This document shows positions 13,641 through 22,625 of a stretch of DNA of 23,692 bases, piece by piece. The first letter of the stretch is position 1; the number at the start of each line of letters is the position of its first letter. Under the pieces are notes generated by a model. It was not told where the DNA came from. It saw nothing but the letters and a program-made list of their open reading frames with translations, and searched no databases. Both the position numbers and the translations under genes were made by a program. The stretch is from assembly GCA_022447335.1 (NCBI GenBank), contig JAKVCF010000021.1, positions 1 through 23,692 of the forward strand. The letters are read 5' to 3'. Origin of the DNA: Planctomycetota bacterium (lineage in GTDB: Bacteria; Planctomycetota; UBA1135).

Positions 13641-15059
13641 ATGGCCTCCTTTCGCCTGTCTGCTTTGCTGATACTCGCGTTTGCGTTGACCGCCTTCCTG
13701 GCGACCGCTCCAGTTGCCGCGGCTCAGCAATGGCCCGATGACGGCCGCGGCCAAGGCCTGTTTGATAAGGGGTGGCATGAAGGTCGACGCCAAGCACTGA
13801 TGGCAACCTTTTTAGAGAAGGCTGCCGACAAGGATGGCGTGATCATTCTGCGTGGCGCTGGCGCCCAGAATGATTACCGTGAGTTCCGGCAGGATAATAA
13901 TTTCTGGTACTTCACCGGCATTACCACGCCGAATGCGGTCTATGTCTGCGTGCCGAGCACCGGCGAAGAGTTTTTGCTTCTGCCGATGGTTAATCCGCAG
14001 GAAGAGCGTTGGCTTGGCGATCTGATTAGCCCTGCAGAGGGCCGCGAGTACACAACCATCGGTAAGGTGACCAAGCTCTCGAAGAGCGGAGTGAGGGGCA
14101 AATCGGGCAACCTAGAAGCTTTGCTTGAGAAGTTGGCGAAGAAGCATAAAGCCTTCTATGTACAGCGGCAGCCCGCTGAGAACTGGATGATGTCACGCGA
14201 CAATTTGCTCAGCGCGAAAGCCGACTTGCTGAACGACCGCTTTGACGGCCGCACTAATCGCGGTGATCAGTTTGGTAAAAAATTGGCAGAGATCTACGAC
14301 GTTGAGGTTCAGGATCTCACGCTGATGCTCGACAACTTGCGCCTCAAGAAGACGCCCGAGGAAGTAGCTGCGATGCGCCGCGCTTGCGAAATTTCCGGAG
14401 CCGCCCACGTGCACGCGATGAAAACCTCAGTTGCTGGGGAGTACGAATGGCAAGTTGGTGCACGTATGACCGGCAAGATGTTTGAGCTTGGCGCGATGGG
14501 CCCGGCCTACTTGGCCATCGTCGGTAGCGGCCCTTCGTCCTGCATCCTGCATTACCCACAAGCCAACAGGAAGCTCGAGAAGGATCACGTGGTAATGATT
14601 GACTACGGCGCAGAGTACCGGCACTACGTTGCTGACATTTCGCGTAGTTGGCCAGTTGGCGAGAAGTTCACCAAGCGCCAAGCCGAGGTTTATCAGGCGG
14701 TTTATGATGCCCAAGAGGCCGCTTTTGCCGCTTGCAAGCCAGGCGTGACGCTCGGCCAGGTGGGCAATGCTGCCCAGCGGGTCATCCGCGACCGTGGCTT
14801 CGGAATGATGTGGCACGGTGTGTCGCACTGGCTGGGCATGGCAACTCATGATGTAGGCGCTTATCGCATGCGACTAGAGCCAGGCATGGTCTTTACGGTC
14901 GAGCCGGGGATCTATCTACCCGAAGAGGGCATCGGGATACGGGTCGAAGACGTGGTGCTGATCACTGAGGACGGATACGAACTCTTGTCCTCATCGATCC
15001 CGAGAGAGCTGGAAGAGATTGAGGCCTTGCGTGCGCAGGCTTGGGAAGGCGCCGAGTAG
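13641..15059 (+). CDS. Exported M24B aminopeptidase P (Xaa-Pro aminopeptidase)
   Basis: A 472-residue metallopeptidase expected to remove N-terminal residues preceding proline. The N-terminus is an export signal: MASFR, a hydrophobic core to about residue 21, and cleavage near APVAAA-QQ (27-28). The aminopeptidase P N-terminal domain follows (about 45-225; DNNFWYFTGI.TPNAV). The 'pita-bread' catalytic domain has all five dinuclear-metal ligands: Asp321 (MIDYGAEY), Asp332 (ADISRSWPV), His396 (HGVSHWLG), Glu421 (VEPGIY) and Glu436 (RVEDVVLI), plus the catalytic-type His403 in THDVGAY. E. coli PepP is cytoplasmic, so the signal peptide places this one in the periplasm or outside. The ATG at 13641 is preceded by a G-run (GGGGGG, spacing about 3). 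It heads a same-strand series of four genes; 73 bases separate it from the cupin gene. Confidence 0.92.
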   Translation: MASFRLSALLILAFALTAFLATAPVAAAQQWPDDGRGQGLFDKGWHEGRRQALMATFLEKAADKDGVIILRGAGAQNDYREFRQDNNFWYFTGITTPNAVYVCVPSTGEEFLLLPMVNPQEERWLGDLISPAEGREYTTIGKVTKLSKSGVRGKSGNLEALLEKLAKKHKAFYVQRQPAENWMMSRDNLLSAKADLLNDRFDGRTNRGDQFGKKLAEIYDVEVQDLTLMLDNLRLKKTPEEVAAMRRACEISGAAHVHAMKTSVAGEYEWQVGARMTGKMFELGAMGPAYLAIVGSGPSSCILHYPQANRKLEKDHVVMIDYGAEYRHYVADISRSWPVGEKFTKRQAEVYQAVYDAQEAAFAACKPGVTLGQVGNAAQRVIRDRGFGMMWHGVSHWLGMATHDVGAYRMRLEPGMVFTVEPGIYLPEEGIGIRVEDVVLITEDGYELLSSSIPRELEEIEALRAQAWEGAE

Positions 15060-15132
15060 ATTTACGTGCAGAAAGCCCGAGCCTGACAGGGGTTCGGCAG
15101 CGGTCTCATCCGGAAGGGAGTATCCTTTTCGG

Positions 15133-15588
15133 ATGCAGGATCGTTTGAAGCCGCTCCTCGACTTCTGCCAGAGCCTCGACCTTTCCGACCCAGTGGCAGC
15201 ATGTGCTGCGCTCGAGGCAGTGTTCCCCTTTACAGGGGAGTACGTGCAGGGCATCGCTGAGACGATGCGGGCCGGAGTTGCCGATGGTTCGATGTGCCAC
15301 ATGGGCGAGGATCCAGTGCGATTTTCCCGGGTCCTCAAGCCTAGCGAGGAAACCCACGGCTTCAGTGTCGACGCAGTGTTGATGGCGGCGCCTGGTCCGC
15401 GTCACCGGCATCCGCAGGGTGAAGTCGACCTTTGCTTTGCGGAAGAGGGTAGCCCGAGCTTCGATGGTAACGCGCCAGGCTGGACAGTTTATGCGCCAGA
15501 TTCAGTCCATGTGCCAAGTGTACGCGGCGGCAAGATGCTAATTCTTTACTTGCTACCGGGTGGTGAGATCGAGTTTTTAAGGAGCTGA
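15133..15588 (+). CDS. Cupin-fold protein of the DUF4863 / 4-hydroxylaminobenzoate lyase (PnbB) type
   Basis: The frame is open from 15019, but the residues before the Met at 15133 are not family-like and overlap the previous gene, so the 151-residue form starting MQDRLKPLLDF is preferred. An AAGGGAG stretch (15114-15120) lies upstream at a long spacing. The C-terminal half holds a cupin metal site: H91-R-H93-P-Q-G-E97 and, after a GWTVYAPDS turn, His126 (HVPSV), the usual HxHxxxE...H set. The HxHPxGExDLCF, DGxxPGW, HVP and MLILYLLPGGEIEF blocks match what I recall of DUF4863, a family named after the 4-hydroxylaminobenzoate lyase of nitrobenzoate degradation. No other aromatic-degradation gene is nearby, so the true substrate is open. 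It ends three bases before the next gene, whose Shine-Dalgarno AAGGAG lies inside this frame, so the two are very likely one transcript. Confidence 0.75.
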   Translation: MQDRLKPLLDFCQSLDLSDPVAACAALEAVFPFTGEYVQGIAETMRAGVADGSMCHMGEDPVRFSRVLKPSEETHGFSVDAVLMAAPGPRHRHPQGEVDLCFAEEGSPSFDGNAPGWTVYAPDSVHVPSVRGGKMLILYLLPGGEIEFLRS

Positions 15589-15591
15589 GCT

Positions 15592-17862
15592 ATGAATGAC
15601 ACTTTGAGTCTCGCCGAAGCTCCGCGCTGGAAATGGTCCTACGCTTGGCTCGTGGTCGCGCTGAGTTTTCTTAGCTATGTATTTGTTCTGTTCAAAGGGC
15701 AGTGGATCTGGGACGACCCTGACTACATCTGGCGTAACCCGAACTTAGTCGAAGAAGAGGGGCTGAAGAACATTTGGGCTGATAATTCGGCTACGCCGCA
15801 GTATTACCCGATCGTTCACACCAGTTTTTGGATTGAGTATCAACTGATCGATCCAGATACGCATTACTCCGAAGATCTTGATGCGACGTTGTTTCACTTC
15901 AACAACGTGCTTATCTTCGCGCTAACCGGGCTTGCATTCTGGAAGGTATTGCTCCGCCTTCGAGTGAGGGGCGCGTTGATTGCGGTGTTGCTTTTTGCGG
16001 CTCACCCAGTCAACGTCGAATCTGTTGCCTGGGTGACCGAGCGCAAGAATATGTTGTCTGGGCTCTTTGCGCTTCTGACCATTCTGTGCTTCTTTCGCTT
16101 CTTACGCATCGGTGACGAAGGCGATGATGGGGCTCCGAAGGCCGAGCGCACCCATGAGGCTCTTCGCTGGGATTGGCTTGCGACCGGATTTGGTTTCTGG
16201 GTTTTGGGCTTACTGTCCAAGTCAGTTATAGCATTCGTTCCACCAGCCTTATTTTTGATCGTTTGGTGGAAGCGGCCGAAGGACCTTTTCCGCGCGGATG
16301 TGCTAGGCCCACTTTTACTGTTATTGATACCCGGCGCTATTGCGGGCTTGCACACGGCTTGGTTGGAGCGCGAGCAGGTTGGAGCGCGCGACGTATTCTT
16401 CCCGGAATACGATCACTTCGGCGATCGTTTGATGCTTGCTGGCACCGTGGTCTGGGTGTACTTAAAGCACGTGGTGCTGCCGCTCGAGCAGATGTTCTTT
16501 TATCCCAAGTGGGACCCAGAAGTTAGCTCATGGTGGCAGTGGGTGCTGTTGATTACTGCGGTTGCGTTGCCGATCACTTTGCTGGCGAAGTCGAAGGAGT
16601 GGGGGCGCGGCCCGCTGGTAGCGGTGCTGATTTTTGGTGGCGCCCTCTTTCCGGTCATGGGGTTTACAAATGTTTACCCGATGCGCTTTTCTTGGGTAGC
16701 CGATCACTTTCAGTACCACGCTAACTTCGCAATGTTTGGCTTAATAGGCGCGCTGCTAACGCGGCTCCCCATCCCACAAGCTCCAGGGAGGGTTGCGTTT
16801 GGCATTTTGCTCGCAGGTGGAGTCGGGCTATCGAATCTCCACGGCCTCGCGTATGAGAACTCTGAGGCACTTTGGCGCCGAACTATTGCTTCGAACCCAG
16901 ATTGTTGGATTGCGTATGAGAACTTAGGCGTCCAGGTGAATAATCAAGCAATCCAGGCCCGTGAAGAGGGCGATGAGCAGCGCGCGCGTGAGTTGGAGCA
17001 AGAGGCGATGAACCTCTTCTATAAGGCTCTTGAGTTCGAGCGTGACCCGCACCTACTGCAATCGATTGCGAATAACCACTTGGGGTGGTACTCACGTTAT
17101 CGAAATCTAAACGACCTCGAGCGCGCCGAAGCGACACTCATCGAGGCGCTGGAAAGTTGGCCTGACTTAGGGTCACTACACAAGCTGATGGGAGATGTGC
17201 ACCTTGCTCATCGTCGCTACGACGATGCCTACGCGTCTTTCGATCGCGCGTTGACTTACCTGCGAGAACAGAAGTTCCAACAGGAGTTCCTTGAGAAGAA
17301 GATGCTTGGTTCAGTTGGATCGCGCATTGCAATTAACTGGTCGGTAGCAGCTTTTGGGTATGGGCGCGATTTGCTGTCAGAGGGAAAGGGAGCTGAAGCG
17401 CTGGAGATCTTTTCTGGTCCACGTGAGCCTTACGGCTTGCCTAATTTAACGCCGATCGCCGAGCTCTATACTTGGGGCCCACCGAGCAAGTGGTTTGAGG
17501 TCGAGCAGCACCGACTCTGGATGCTCGCGGCGTATCACGACCCACAAGTTCGCAACCCACAGGCGGCCTTTGAGGGAGTGCAGCGGCTGATGCGCCAAGC
17601 CGGCGTTCGACTGCAGGCTGGCGGTGTGCCACAGGATGTGCAGATGCGCATGCAGATCGAGGTGATTGATTTGCAGGCTGCGATTTACGCTTCACTTGGG
17701 CGCTTTCCCGAAGCAATCCAAGCATCAGCTGAGGCTGTGCGCCAAGCGCGTGAGAACCGTGCGCCCGCGACCTACATCGAACAGTTGGCGCAGCGCAATC
17801 AGGTTTATCGCGACAAGACGGCATATCGTTTCCGCCTGCGCGTCCCAGCTTTCGGCTCTTAG
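15592..17862 (+). CDS. TMTC-like membrane glycosyltransferase (GT-C) with TPR tail, copy 1
   Basis: A 756-residue protein whose N-terminal part, about 430 residues, has many membrane helices of the GT-C superfamily. The first loop carries the acidic motif WDDPDY (40-45), expected to bind metal or lipid-linked donor, followed by YYPIVHTSFWIEY, a HPVNVESVAWVTERKNMLSG block (138-157), LLSKSVIAFVPPAL and YPMRFSWVADHFQYH. These blocks are those of the TMTC/'TPR protein' group; the animal TMTC1-4 proteins are O-mannosyltransferases using dolichol-phosphate-mannose. The remaining part, about 330 residues, is TPR-rich and probably periplasmic, suited to holding protein substrates. The bacterial acceptor and sugar are unknown. 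AAGGAG (15579-15584) gives a good ribosome site with 7-base spacing. The next gene, 9 bases on, is a paralogue in the same orientation. Confidence 0.85.
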   Translation: MNDTLSLAEAPRWKWSYAWLVVALSFLSYVFVLFKGQWIWDDPDYIWRNPNLVEEEGLKNIWADNSATPQYYPIVHTSFWIEYQLIDPDTHYSEDLDATLFHFNNVLIFALTGLAFWKVLLRLRVRGALIAVLLFAAHPVNVESVAWVTERKNMLSGLFALLTILCFFRFLRIGDEGDDGAPKAERTHEALRWDWLATGFGFWVLGLLSKSVIAFVPPALFLIVWWKRPKDLFRADVLGPLLLLLIPGAIAGLHTAWLEREQVGARDVFFPEYDHFGDRLMLAGTVVWVYLKHVVLPLEQMFFYPKWDPEVSSWWQWVLLITAVALPITLLAKSKEWGRGPLVAVLIFGGALFPVMGFTNVYPMRFSWVADHFQYHANFAMFGLIGALLTRLPIPQAPGRVAFGILLAGGVGLSNLHGLAYENSEALWRRTIASNPDCWIAYENLGVQVNNQAIQAREEGDEQRARELEQEAMNLFYKALEFERDPHLLQSIANNHLGWYSRYRNLNDLERAEATLIEALESWPDLGSLHKLMGDVHLAHRRYDDAYASFDRALTYLREQKFQQEFLEKKMLGSVGSRIAINWSVAAFGYGRDLLSEGKGAEALEIFSGPREPYGLPNLTPIAELYTWGPPSKWFEVEQHRLWMLAAYHDPQVRNPQAAFEGVQRLMRQAGVRLQAGGVPQDVQMRMQIEVIDLQAAIYASLGRFPEAIQASAEAVRQARENRAPATYIEQLAQRNQVYRDKTAYRFRLRVPAFGS

Positions 17863-17871
17863 TCACGCTTT

Positions 17872-20343
17872 ATGCCTCGCCTTTCGCTTGCCGCTGATAG
17901 TGACCGTTGGAGCCTTGCCACGGTGACGTTGATTGTTGGGCTGTGTTTTCTCAGTTATCTCTACGTGCTATTCGAGGCGCAGTGGATCTGGGATGACCCG
18001 GATTACGTTTGGCGTAATCCGCTGCTAGTGCAAGAGGGCGGCTTATCTGCAATTTGGCGCGATGCGACTAATACGCCGCAGTACTACCCAGTTGTCCATA
18101 CGACTTTCTACTTTGAGATGCAGATGGTGGGGCAGGAAGCGGCAGGCACAGATGCGCTGCCTGCCGGCCTCTTTCACTTCACCAATGTGGTGATCTTTGC
18201 GTTGACCGCACTCGTGTTCTGGCGTGTTTTGGCGCAGCTCGCGGTGCCCGGCCGGCTGATCACGGCATTGCTGTTCTGCGTTCACCCGGTCAATGTCGAA
18301 TCAGTAGCCTGGGTGACCGAGCGCAAGAACATGCTGTCCGGGCTTTTTGCGCTGCTGGCGGTGTGGGGGTTTCTGCGCTTTGTGCGGCTTGATGCACGTG
18401 AGCCAAAAAAGGTGGGGGATGAGATGGAGGCGCCCGGCCCTTGGTCTGGAAGGGCATGGGGCTTACTTGTTGGCAGCCTCGTTGTTGCGGCCGTGGGCTT
18501 TTTCTTCCTCGGGAGAAGTTATGACTGGATGGCCGGCGCGCCGTTCGTTTGTATTGGCACTGCCGCTGCCGTGGCGGCCCTCGCTAGGGTTGACCGCAAG
18601 CGAGAGCGTATTGTGAGCTCAGCTTTCTCACCGACAGATTTGCGCTGGAAAGCTTTTGCCGGCGTTCTTTGCTTCTGGGTGATGGGGCTGCTGTCGAAGA
18701 CAGTCATCGCTTTTGTGCCGCCTGCACTTGTGCTGATTTTGTGGTGGAAGCGACCAGGCCTGTTATTCCGCCCCGGTGTGCTGGCGGGCCTTTCCCTGAT
18801 GCTAATTCCGGGCGCGCTTGCGGGCTTGCATACCGCTTGGCTGGAGGAGTATCAGGTCGGTGCAGTCGACGCCTTCTTCCCCGAGTTTGATGGTTTAGCT
18901 GACCGCCTGATGCTTGCTGGCACAGTGGTCTGGGTGTATCTCAAGCATGTATTGTTGCCGTTGGAGCAGATGTTCTTCTACCCCAAGTGGGATCCGGAGG
19001 CAGGCTCGTGGTGGCAATGGATTTTGCTCATCAGCGCGGTGGCTTTGCCGATCACATTGCTGGTTAAGTCGAAGCAGTGGGGGCGGGGCCCTTTAGTCGC
19101 GGTACTGATTTTTGGTGGAGCACTGTTCCCAGTCATGGGATTTACCAACGTCTACCCAATGCGTTTTTCGTGGGTAGCCGACCACTTTCAATACCACGCG
19201 AACTTTGCAATGTTTGCTTTGTTGGGCGCCGTGCTGTCAAAGGTGCGCCTAGCCCCAGCTGCTGGGCGCGTGGCAGTAGGTACGCTGCTTCTTGGTGGCA
19301 TTGCACTATCGAATGCACACGGACTTGCTTTCGAAAATGCTACACGTCTTTGGGAGCGCACGCTCGCTTCTAATCCAGAGTGTTGGATTGCGCTGCAGAA
19401 CTTAGGCGCTGAAAAAAACACAGAGGCACGTAACGCGCGGATGGCAGGCAATCTACAGGATGGGGCTCGCTTCGAAAATGAGGCACTCATGCTTTTTGAG
19501 AAAGCGCTAGCGTTTGAGCGAGACCCAAACTTGTTGACCACAATGGCGAATACTAAGTTGTCGCGTTACAGCAGTTCGCGTCAGCCGCTCTCGCAGGATC
19601 TAGCTGAAGCCGAGGCGCATGTGCGTGAGGCTATCGCGGGATTCGGGGCAGTTAGTCGCATGCAGACAGTGCTCGGCCGCGTACTCTTCGTGAAGCAGGA
19701 CTTTTCTGGCGCATACGAAGCTTATGATGCTGCTTTGCGCGGCATGCTTGAAGAGAAGTATCTCGCTGAGTATTTAGATCAGAAGATGCTTAGTGATGTG
19801 GGCCAGAACCTGTCTAGTCAGTGGTCTGCTGCGCTGTTTGAGCATGGACGCGAACTACTTGCGCGCGGGCGAGCTGCCGAGGCTATTGCAGTTTGGGGGC
19901 GTCCACACGAGCGCTTTGACCCGCCCAGCAGTCAGCGTTACCTCGATCTTTATGCTTGGGCTTCGCCGGGGCGTTGCTTTGAAACCGAGCTGCACCGACT
20001 CTGGACTCTTGCAGCACATCGTCAGGCCGAGGTGCGGGATCCGCAAGCTGCGTGGGCTGACTTCGAGTGGTTTGAGCAACAGTTTCGCAGCCGTCTACAA
20101 GGTGGCCGGGTGCCGGCGGATATGTTCGCGCGCCGCGAGATCGAAGTGCTCGATCTGAAGGCAGCGTTATTGGCTAGCCTCGGTCGTTACCAGGAAGCGA
20201 TTCAGGCTTCGTCCGAAGCGGCACAGCGTGCCCGCAATCTCAATGCTCCTCCGGCCTATCTGCAGAATCTCACAACGCGTAGCCAGCGTTACCGCCAAAA
20301 GACACCCTTCTTCTTCGAAGAACGAGTTCCTGTGGTCGGTTAG
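17872..20343 (+). CDS. TMTC-like membrane glycosyltransferase (GT-C) with TPR tail, copy 2
   Basis: An 823-residue paralogue of the preceding gene. The first 170 residues align with copy 1 without a gap, including WDDPDY (40-45), YYPVVHTTF and HPVNVESVAWVTERKNMLSG. Between there and the FWVMGLLSKTVIAFVPPAL block this copy has about 66 extra residues with two hydrophobic stretches, probably two added membrane helices. A later core of roughly 110 residues, from LMLAGTVVWVYLKH to YHANFAMF and just beyond, is about 90% identical to copy 1, while the TPR tail is much more divergent. There is no Shine-Dalgarno sequence; the 9-base gap suggests translational coupling. Different TPR tails on similar catalytic cores suggest that the copies act on different proteins or form a pair (inference). 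Its stop codon interlocks with that of recD2. Confidence 0.85.
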   Translation: MPRLSLAADSDRWSLATVTLIVGLCFLSYLYVLFEAQWIWDDPDYVWRNPLLVQEGGLSAIWRDATNTPQYYPVVHTTFYFEMQMVGQEAAGTDALPAGLFHFTNVVIFALTALVFWRVLAQLAVPGRLITALLFCVHPVNVESVAWVTERKNMLSGLFALLAVWGFLRFVRLDAREPKKVGDEMEAPGPWSGRAWGLLVGSLVVAAVGFFFLGRSYDWMAGAPFVCIGTAAAVAALARVDRKRERIVSSAFSPTDLRWKAFAGVLCFWVMGLLSKTVIAFVPPALVLILWWKRPGLLFRPGVLAGLSLMLIPGALAGLHTAWLEEYQVGAVDAFFPEFDGLADRLMLAGTVVWVYLKHVLLPLEQMFFYPKWDPEAGSWWQWILLISAVALPITLLVKSKQWGRGPLVAVLIFGGALFPVMGFTNVYPMRFSWVADHFQYHANFAMFALLGAVLSKVRLAPAAGRVAVGTLLLGGIALSNAHGLAFENATRLWERTLASNPECWIALQNLGAEKNTEARNARMAGNLQDGARFENEALMLFEKALAFERDPNLLTTMANTKLSRYSSSRQPLSQDLAEAEAHVREAIAGFGAVSRMQTVLGRVLFVKQDFSGAYEAYDAALRGMLEEKYLAEYLDQKMLSDVGQNLSSQWSAALFEHGRELLARGRAAEAIAVWGRPHERFDPPSSQRYLDLYAWASPGRCFETELHRLWTLAAHRQAEVRDPQAAWADFEWFEQQFRSRLQGGRVPADMFARREIEVLDLKAALLASLGRYQEAIQASSEAAQRARNLNAPPAYLQNLTTRSQRYRQKTPFFFEERVPVVG

Positions 20344-22616
20344 CAGTTTTCACTCAGCCGCTGTGGAAGTCGCGTCCAGCGCTTACCTTCGTCTGCATTG
20401 GCTACAGCACGATTCAGCGCGTGTGGATCCGCCACAACGGTGACTAGCTCGCGTCCGCGCGTGATTGCTGTGTAGAGAAGATTTCTGCGCAGCATCATGA
20501 AGTGCCCACCATCTAGTGCGATGACTACGGCGCGGGCTTCTGATCCCTGTGCACGGTGTACAGTCACACAGTAAGCCGGGATCAGATCGCCGACTTCATC
20601 GCGGCGGTACTCATGTACGGTTTTATCTATCTCAACATAGAGCGCGTCTTTGTCCATGTGAGTGATGACGCCAGCGTCACCATTAAAGACCTCGCGTTCG
20701 TAGTCATTTCGCACGACCATGACACGGTCACCTTCGCGTAGACCGCGCGCCCAATCTGCACCTTCGCCGTCAGGGTTGAGTCGCTGTGATAGGCGTTGGT
20801 TCAGCGCATCAACGCCCAGTGCGCCACGGTACATCGGCGCGAGCACTAGAACTTCAGTGCGCGGGTCATAGCCATACTTCTCCGGTATCCGTTCGCACAC
20901 CACTTTTTCGACCATGGCAGCAGCAGCTTCAGCCGAGTTCGTGCTTGCGAGGAAAAAGTCTCCTGCAGGCGAGGTAACTGTTTGTGGCCGTTGACCATGT
21001 AGTACCGCGTGTGCGGCATCGACGATGCCGGAGCCTGCTTCCTGCCGGTGTACGCGCTCTAGGCGGGCTGTCGGCACTTGAGGGCTTGCAACCAAATCGC
21101 GTAGAACCGCCCCTGCGCCAACTGAAGGGAGTTGATCTGCATCCCCCACTAGTAGCAGGCAGCAGTTGTCGGGGATCGCGCGTAGCAAGGCGGCGGCGAC
21201 TTCAAGGTCGAGCATCGAGACTTCATCGACAATCAGATACGCGCAGTCGAGCGTCTCGTCTTCGTCGTGCTTCCACTCTCCTCCAATTGGGTCCCAGCCC
21301 AGTAGGCGGTGCACAGTGCTTGCTTCTCGGCCGGTGGCTTCCTGCAAACGCTTGGCCGCACGTCCGGTAGGCGAAGCCAAATGCACTGGACCCAGCCCCG
21401 CGGCGCCGAGGACATCGAGGAGCAGGCGCAAAGTGGTGGTCTTTCCGGTGCCTGGGCCGCCAGTCATTACCGCAACTCGTTCGCTTAGCGCAAGTTCAAG
21501 TGCACGGCGCTGGCTTTCATCTGGCGGGAATTCGGCGCGCTCCATTGCGGTCAGAACCTGTTCGGATGTGACCAAGGCTTCGTGCGGGGCGCTCATTAAA
21601 CGAGCAAGGTGACGCGCTAAGTCAGATTCGTCATCCCGCGATTTTGGTAAGCCATACCAGCGCAATTCGTCACTCTCACGCGGCTCAACTTCGCAAGCAA
21701 GTTTGTCTTCGCGAATCAGGTCGGCAAGCCCTTTAGTGACGGTCTCGACGCTTAGTCCGCGCCCGCCTAAGCGCTGCTCGAGCTCGGTTTCGGGCAGCCA
21801 AGTATGACCTTCGCCTAGCGCCTCGCGCAGACGATGCTGAATCACGCCACGCGCGCGCACTACTGAATCGTTTGGGATACCAAGTTGCTCTGCGATCCGT
21901 TCGGCAGTCTCAAAGCCAATCCCGCGTAAGCTGCCAATCAGTGCGTAGGGGTCTTGCCGCACACGTTCAATCGCCGCCGGACCCCAACGCTCGTAGAGTT
22001 TCTGGGCTTGCGCCGGGCGCAGCCCTAAGCCTCGTAGCTCGGCCAATACGCGGTGCCGATCGCGACTATCCGTAAAGGCTTCGGCTAGCACCGTTGCCCG
22101 CTTGGGTCCGATGCCATCTACTTCTTGTAGCATGCTTGCGCCGCTTTCCAGTGCATCAAGTGTGTGCTCGCCAAAGTGGTCGACCAGTCGCTTGGCCATG
22201 TCGGCGCCGATCCCGGAGAAGGCGCCGCTCGCTAAGTACTGCTGCAGCCCATCCAGTGTGGTGGGGGTTGCGGCCTCAGACCACTGGGCCTGAAACTGCC
22301 GTCCAAAGCGTGGGTGCTCGCGCCAGCGACCGTGCAGGCGCAGGTAGTCACCCGGATGGACTTCGCCTAGTTCGCCGGCGGCGGTCACTACACCACCTTC
22401 GGTTTCGAGAATAATCACACTGAAGCCGCTGTCTTCAGCGTGGAAAACGACCGAAAAGACCTGGCCTTCCTGAGTTTCATGTTGAACCTCCCGCCCGTCC
22501 GCTCCGTGCGGGCCTGATTTCTGGACGGATTCAGGGAGTTCCACTAGACTGTGCGGCCCATTCCGGGGGCCGAGAGCATTCAGCTTGCTGGCGCTCCCAT
22601 CGTAAACCAAGCCCAA
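20340..22616 (-). CDS. recD2: RecD2-type ATP-dependent DNA helicase
   Basis: Up to 758 residues, a 5'-3' SF1B helicase of the RecD2 type, which works without RecBC in repair and replication-fork upkeep. An N-terminal OB-like region (about 47-115; GQVFSVVFHAEDSGFSV) is followed by tandem helix-hairpin-helix motifs (about 120-260; GAFSGIGADMAKRLV, DGIGPKRA, GIGFETAERIA). The helicase motifs are Walker A GGPGTGKTTT (386-395), LASPTGRAAKRLQE, Walker B LIVDEVSMLD (461-470), GDADQLPSVGAGAVLRD (491-507), R-rich LERVHRQ, and the C-terminal VTVHRAQGSE and LLYTAITRGR. All core motifs are intact. The start is doubtful: the longest form begins with TTG at 22616 and has 46 non-conserved residues before the OB region; a GTG at 22544 (734 residues) would fit family length and leave room for promoters before the divergent rpsU gene. 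Confidence 0.92.
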   Translation of the reverse strand: MGLVYDGSASKLNALGPRNGPHSLVELPESVQKSGPHGADGREVQHETQEGQVFSVVFHAEDSGFSVIILETEGGVVTAAGELGEVHPGDYLRLHGRWREHPRFGRQFQAQWSEAATPTTLDGLQQYLASGAFSGIGADMAKRLVDHFGEHTLDALESGASMLQEVDGIGPKRATVLAEAFTDSRDRHRVLAELRGLGLRPAQAQKLYERWGPAAIERVRQDPYALIGSLRGIGFETAERIAEQLGIPNDSVVRARGVIQHRLREALGEGHTWLPETELEQRLGGRGLSVETVTKGLADLIREDKLACEVEPRESDELRWYGLPKSRDDESDLARHLARLMSAPHEALVTSEQVLTAMERAEFPPDESQRRALELALSERVAVMTGGPGTGKTTTLRLLLDVLGAAGLGPVHLASPTGRAAKRLQEATGREASTVHRLLGWDPIGGEWKHDEDETLDCAYLIVDEVSMLDLEVAAALLRAIPDNCCLLLVGDADQLPSVGAGAVLRDLVASPQVPTARLERVHRQEAGSGIVDAAHAVLHGQRPQTVTSPAGDFFLASTNSAEAAAAMVEKVVCERIPEKYGYDPRTEVLVLAPMYRGALGVDALNQRLSQRLNPDGEGADWARGLREGDRVMVVRNDYEREVFNGDAGVITHMDKDALYVEIDKTVHEYRRDEVGDLIPAYCVTVHRAQGSEARAVVIALDGGHFMMLRRNLLYTAITRGRELVTVVADPHALNRAVANADEGKRWTRLPQRLSENC

Positions 22617-22625
22617 ATCTAGACC

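Larger units (their letters stand above)
15592..20343 (+). repeat. Tandem gene duplication of the TMTC-like glycosyltransferase
   Basis: The two neighbouring genes are paralogues in direct orientation. Membrane cores match closely at the protein level, yet the DNA differs at many third codon positions throughout the same core, which points to an old duplication kept under purifying selection rather than a recent repeat or assembly error. TPR tails and one loop differ strongly. Confidence 0.85.
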
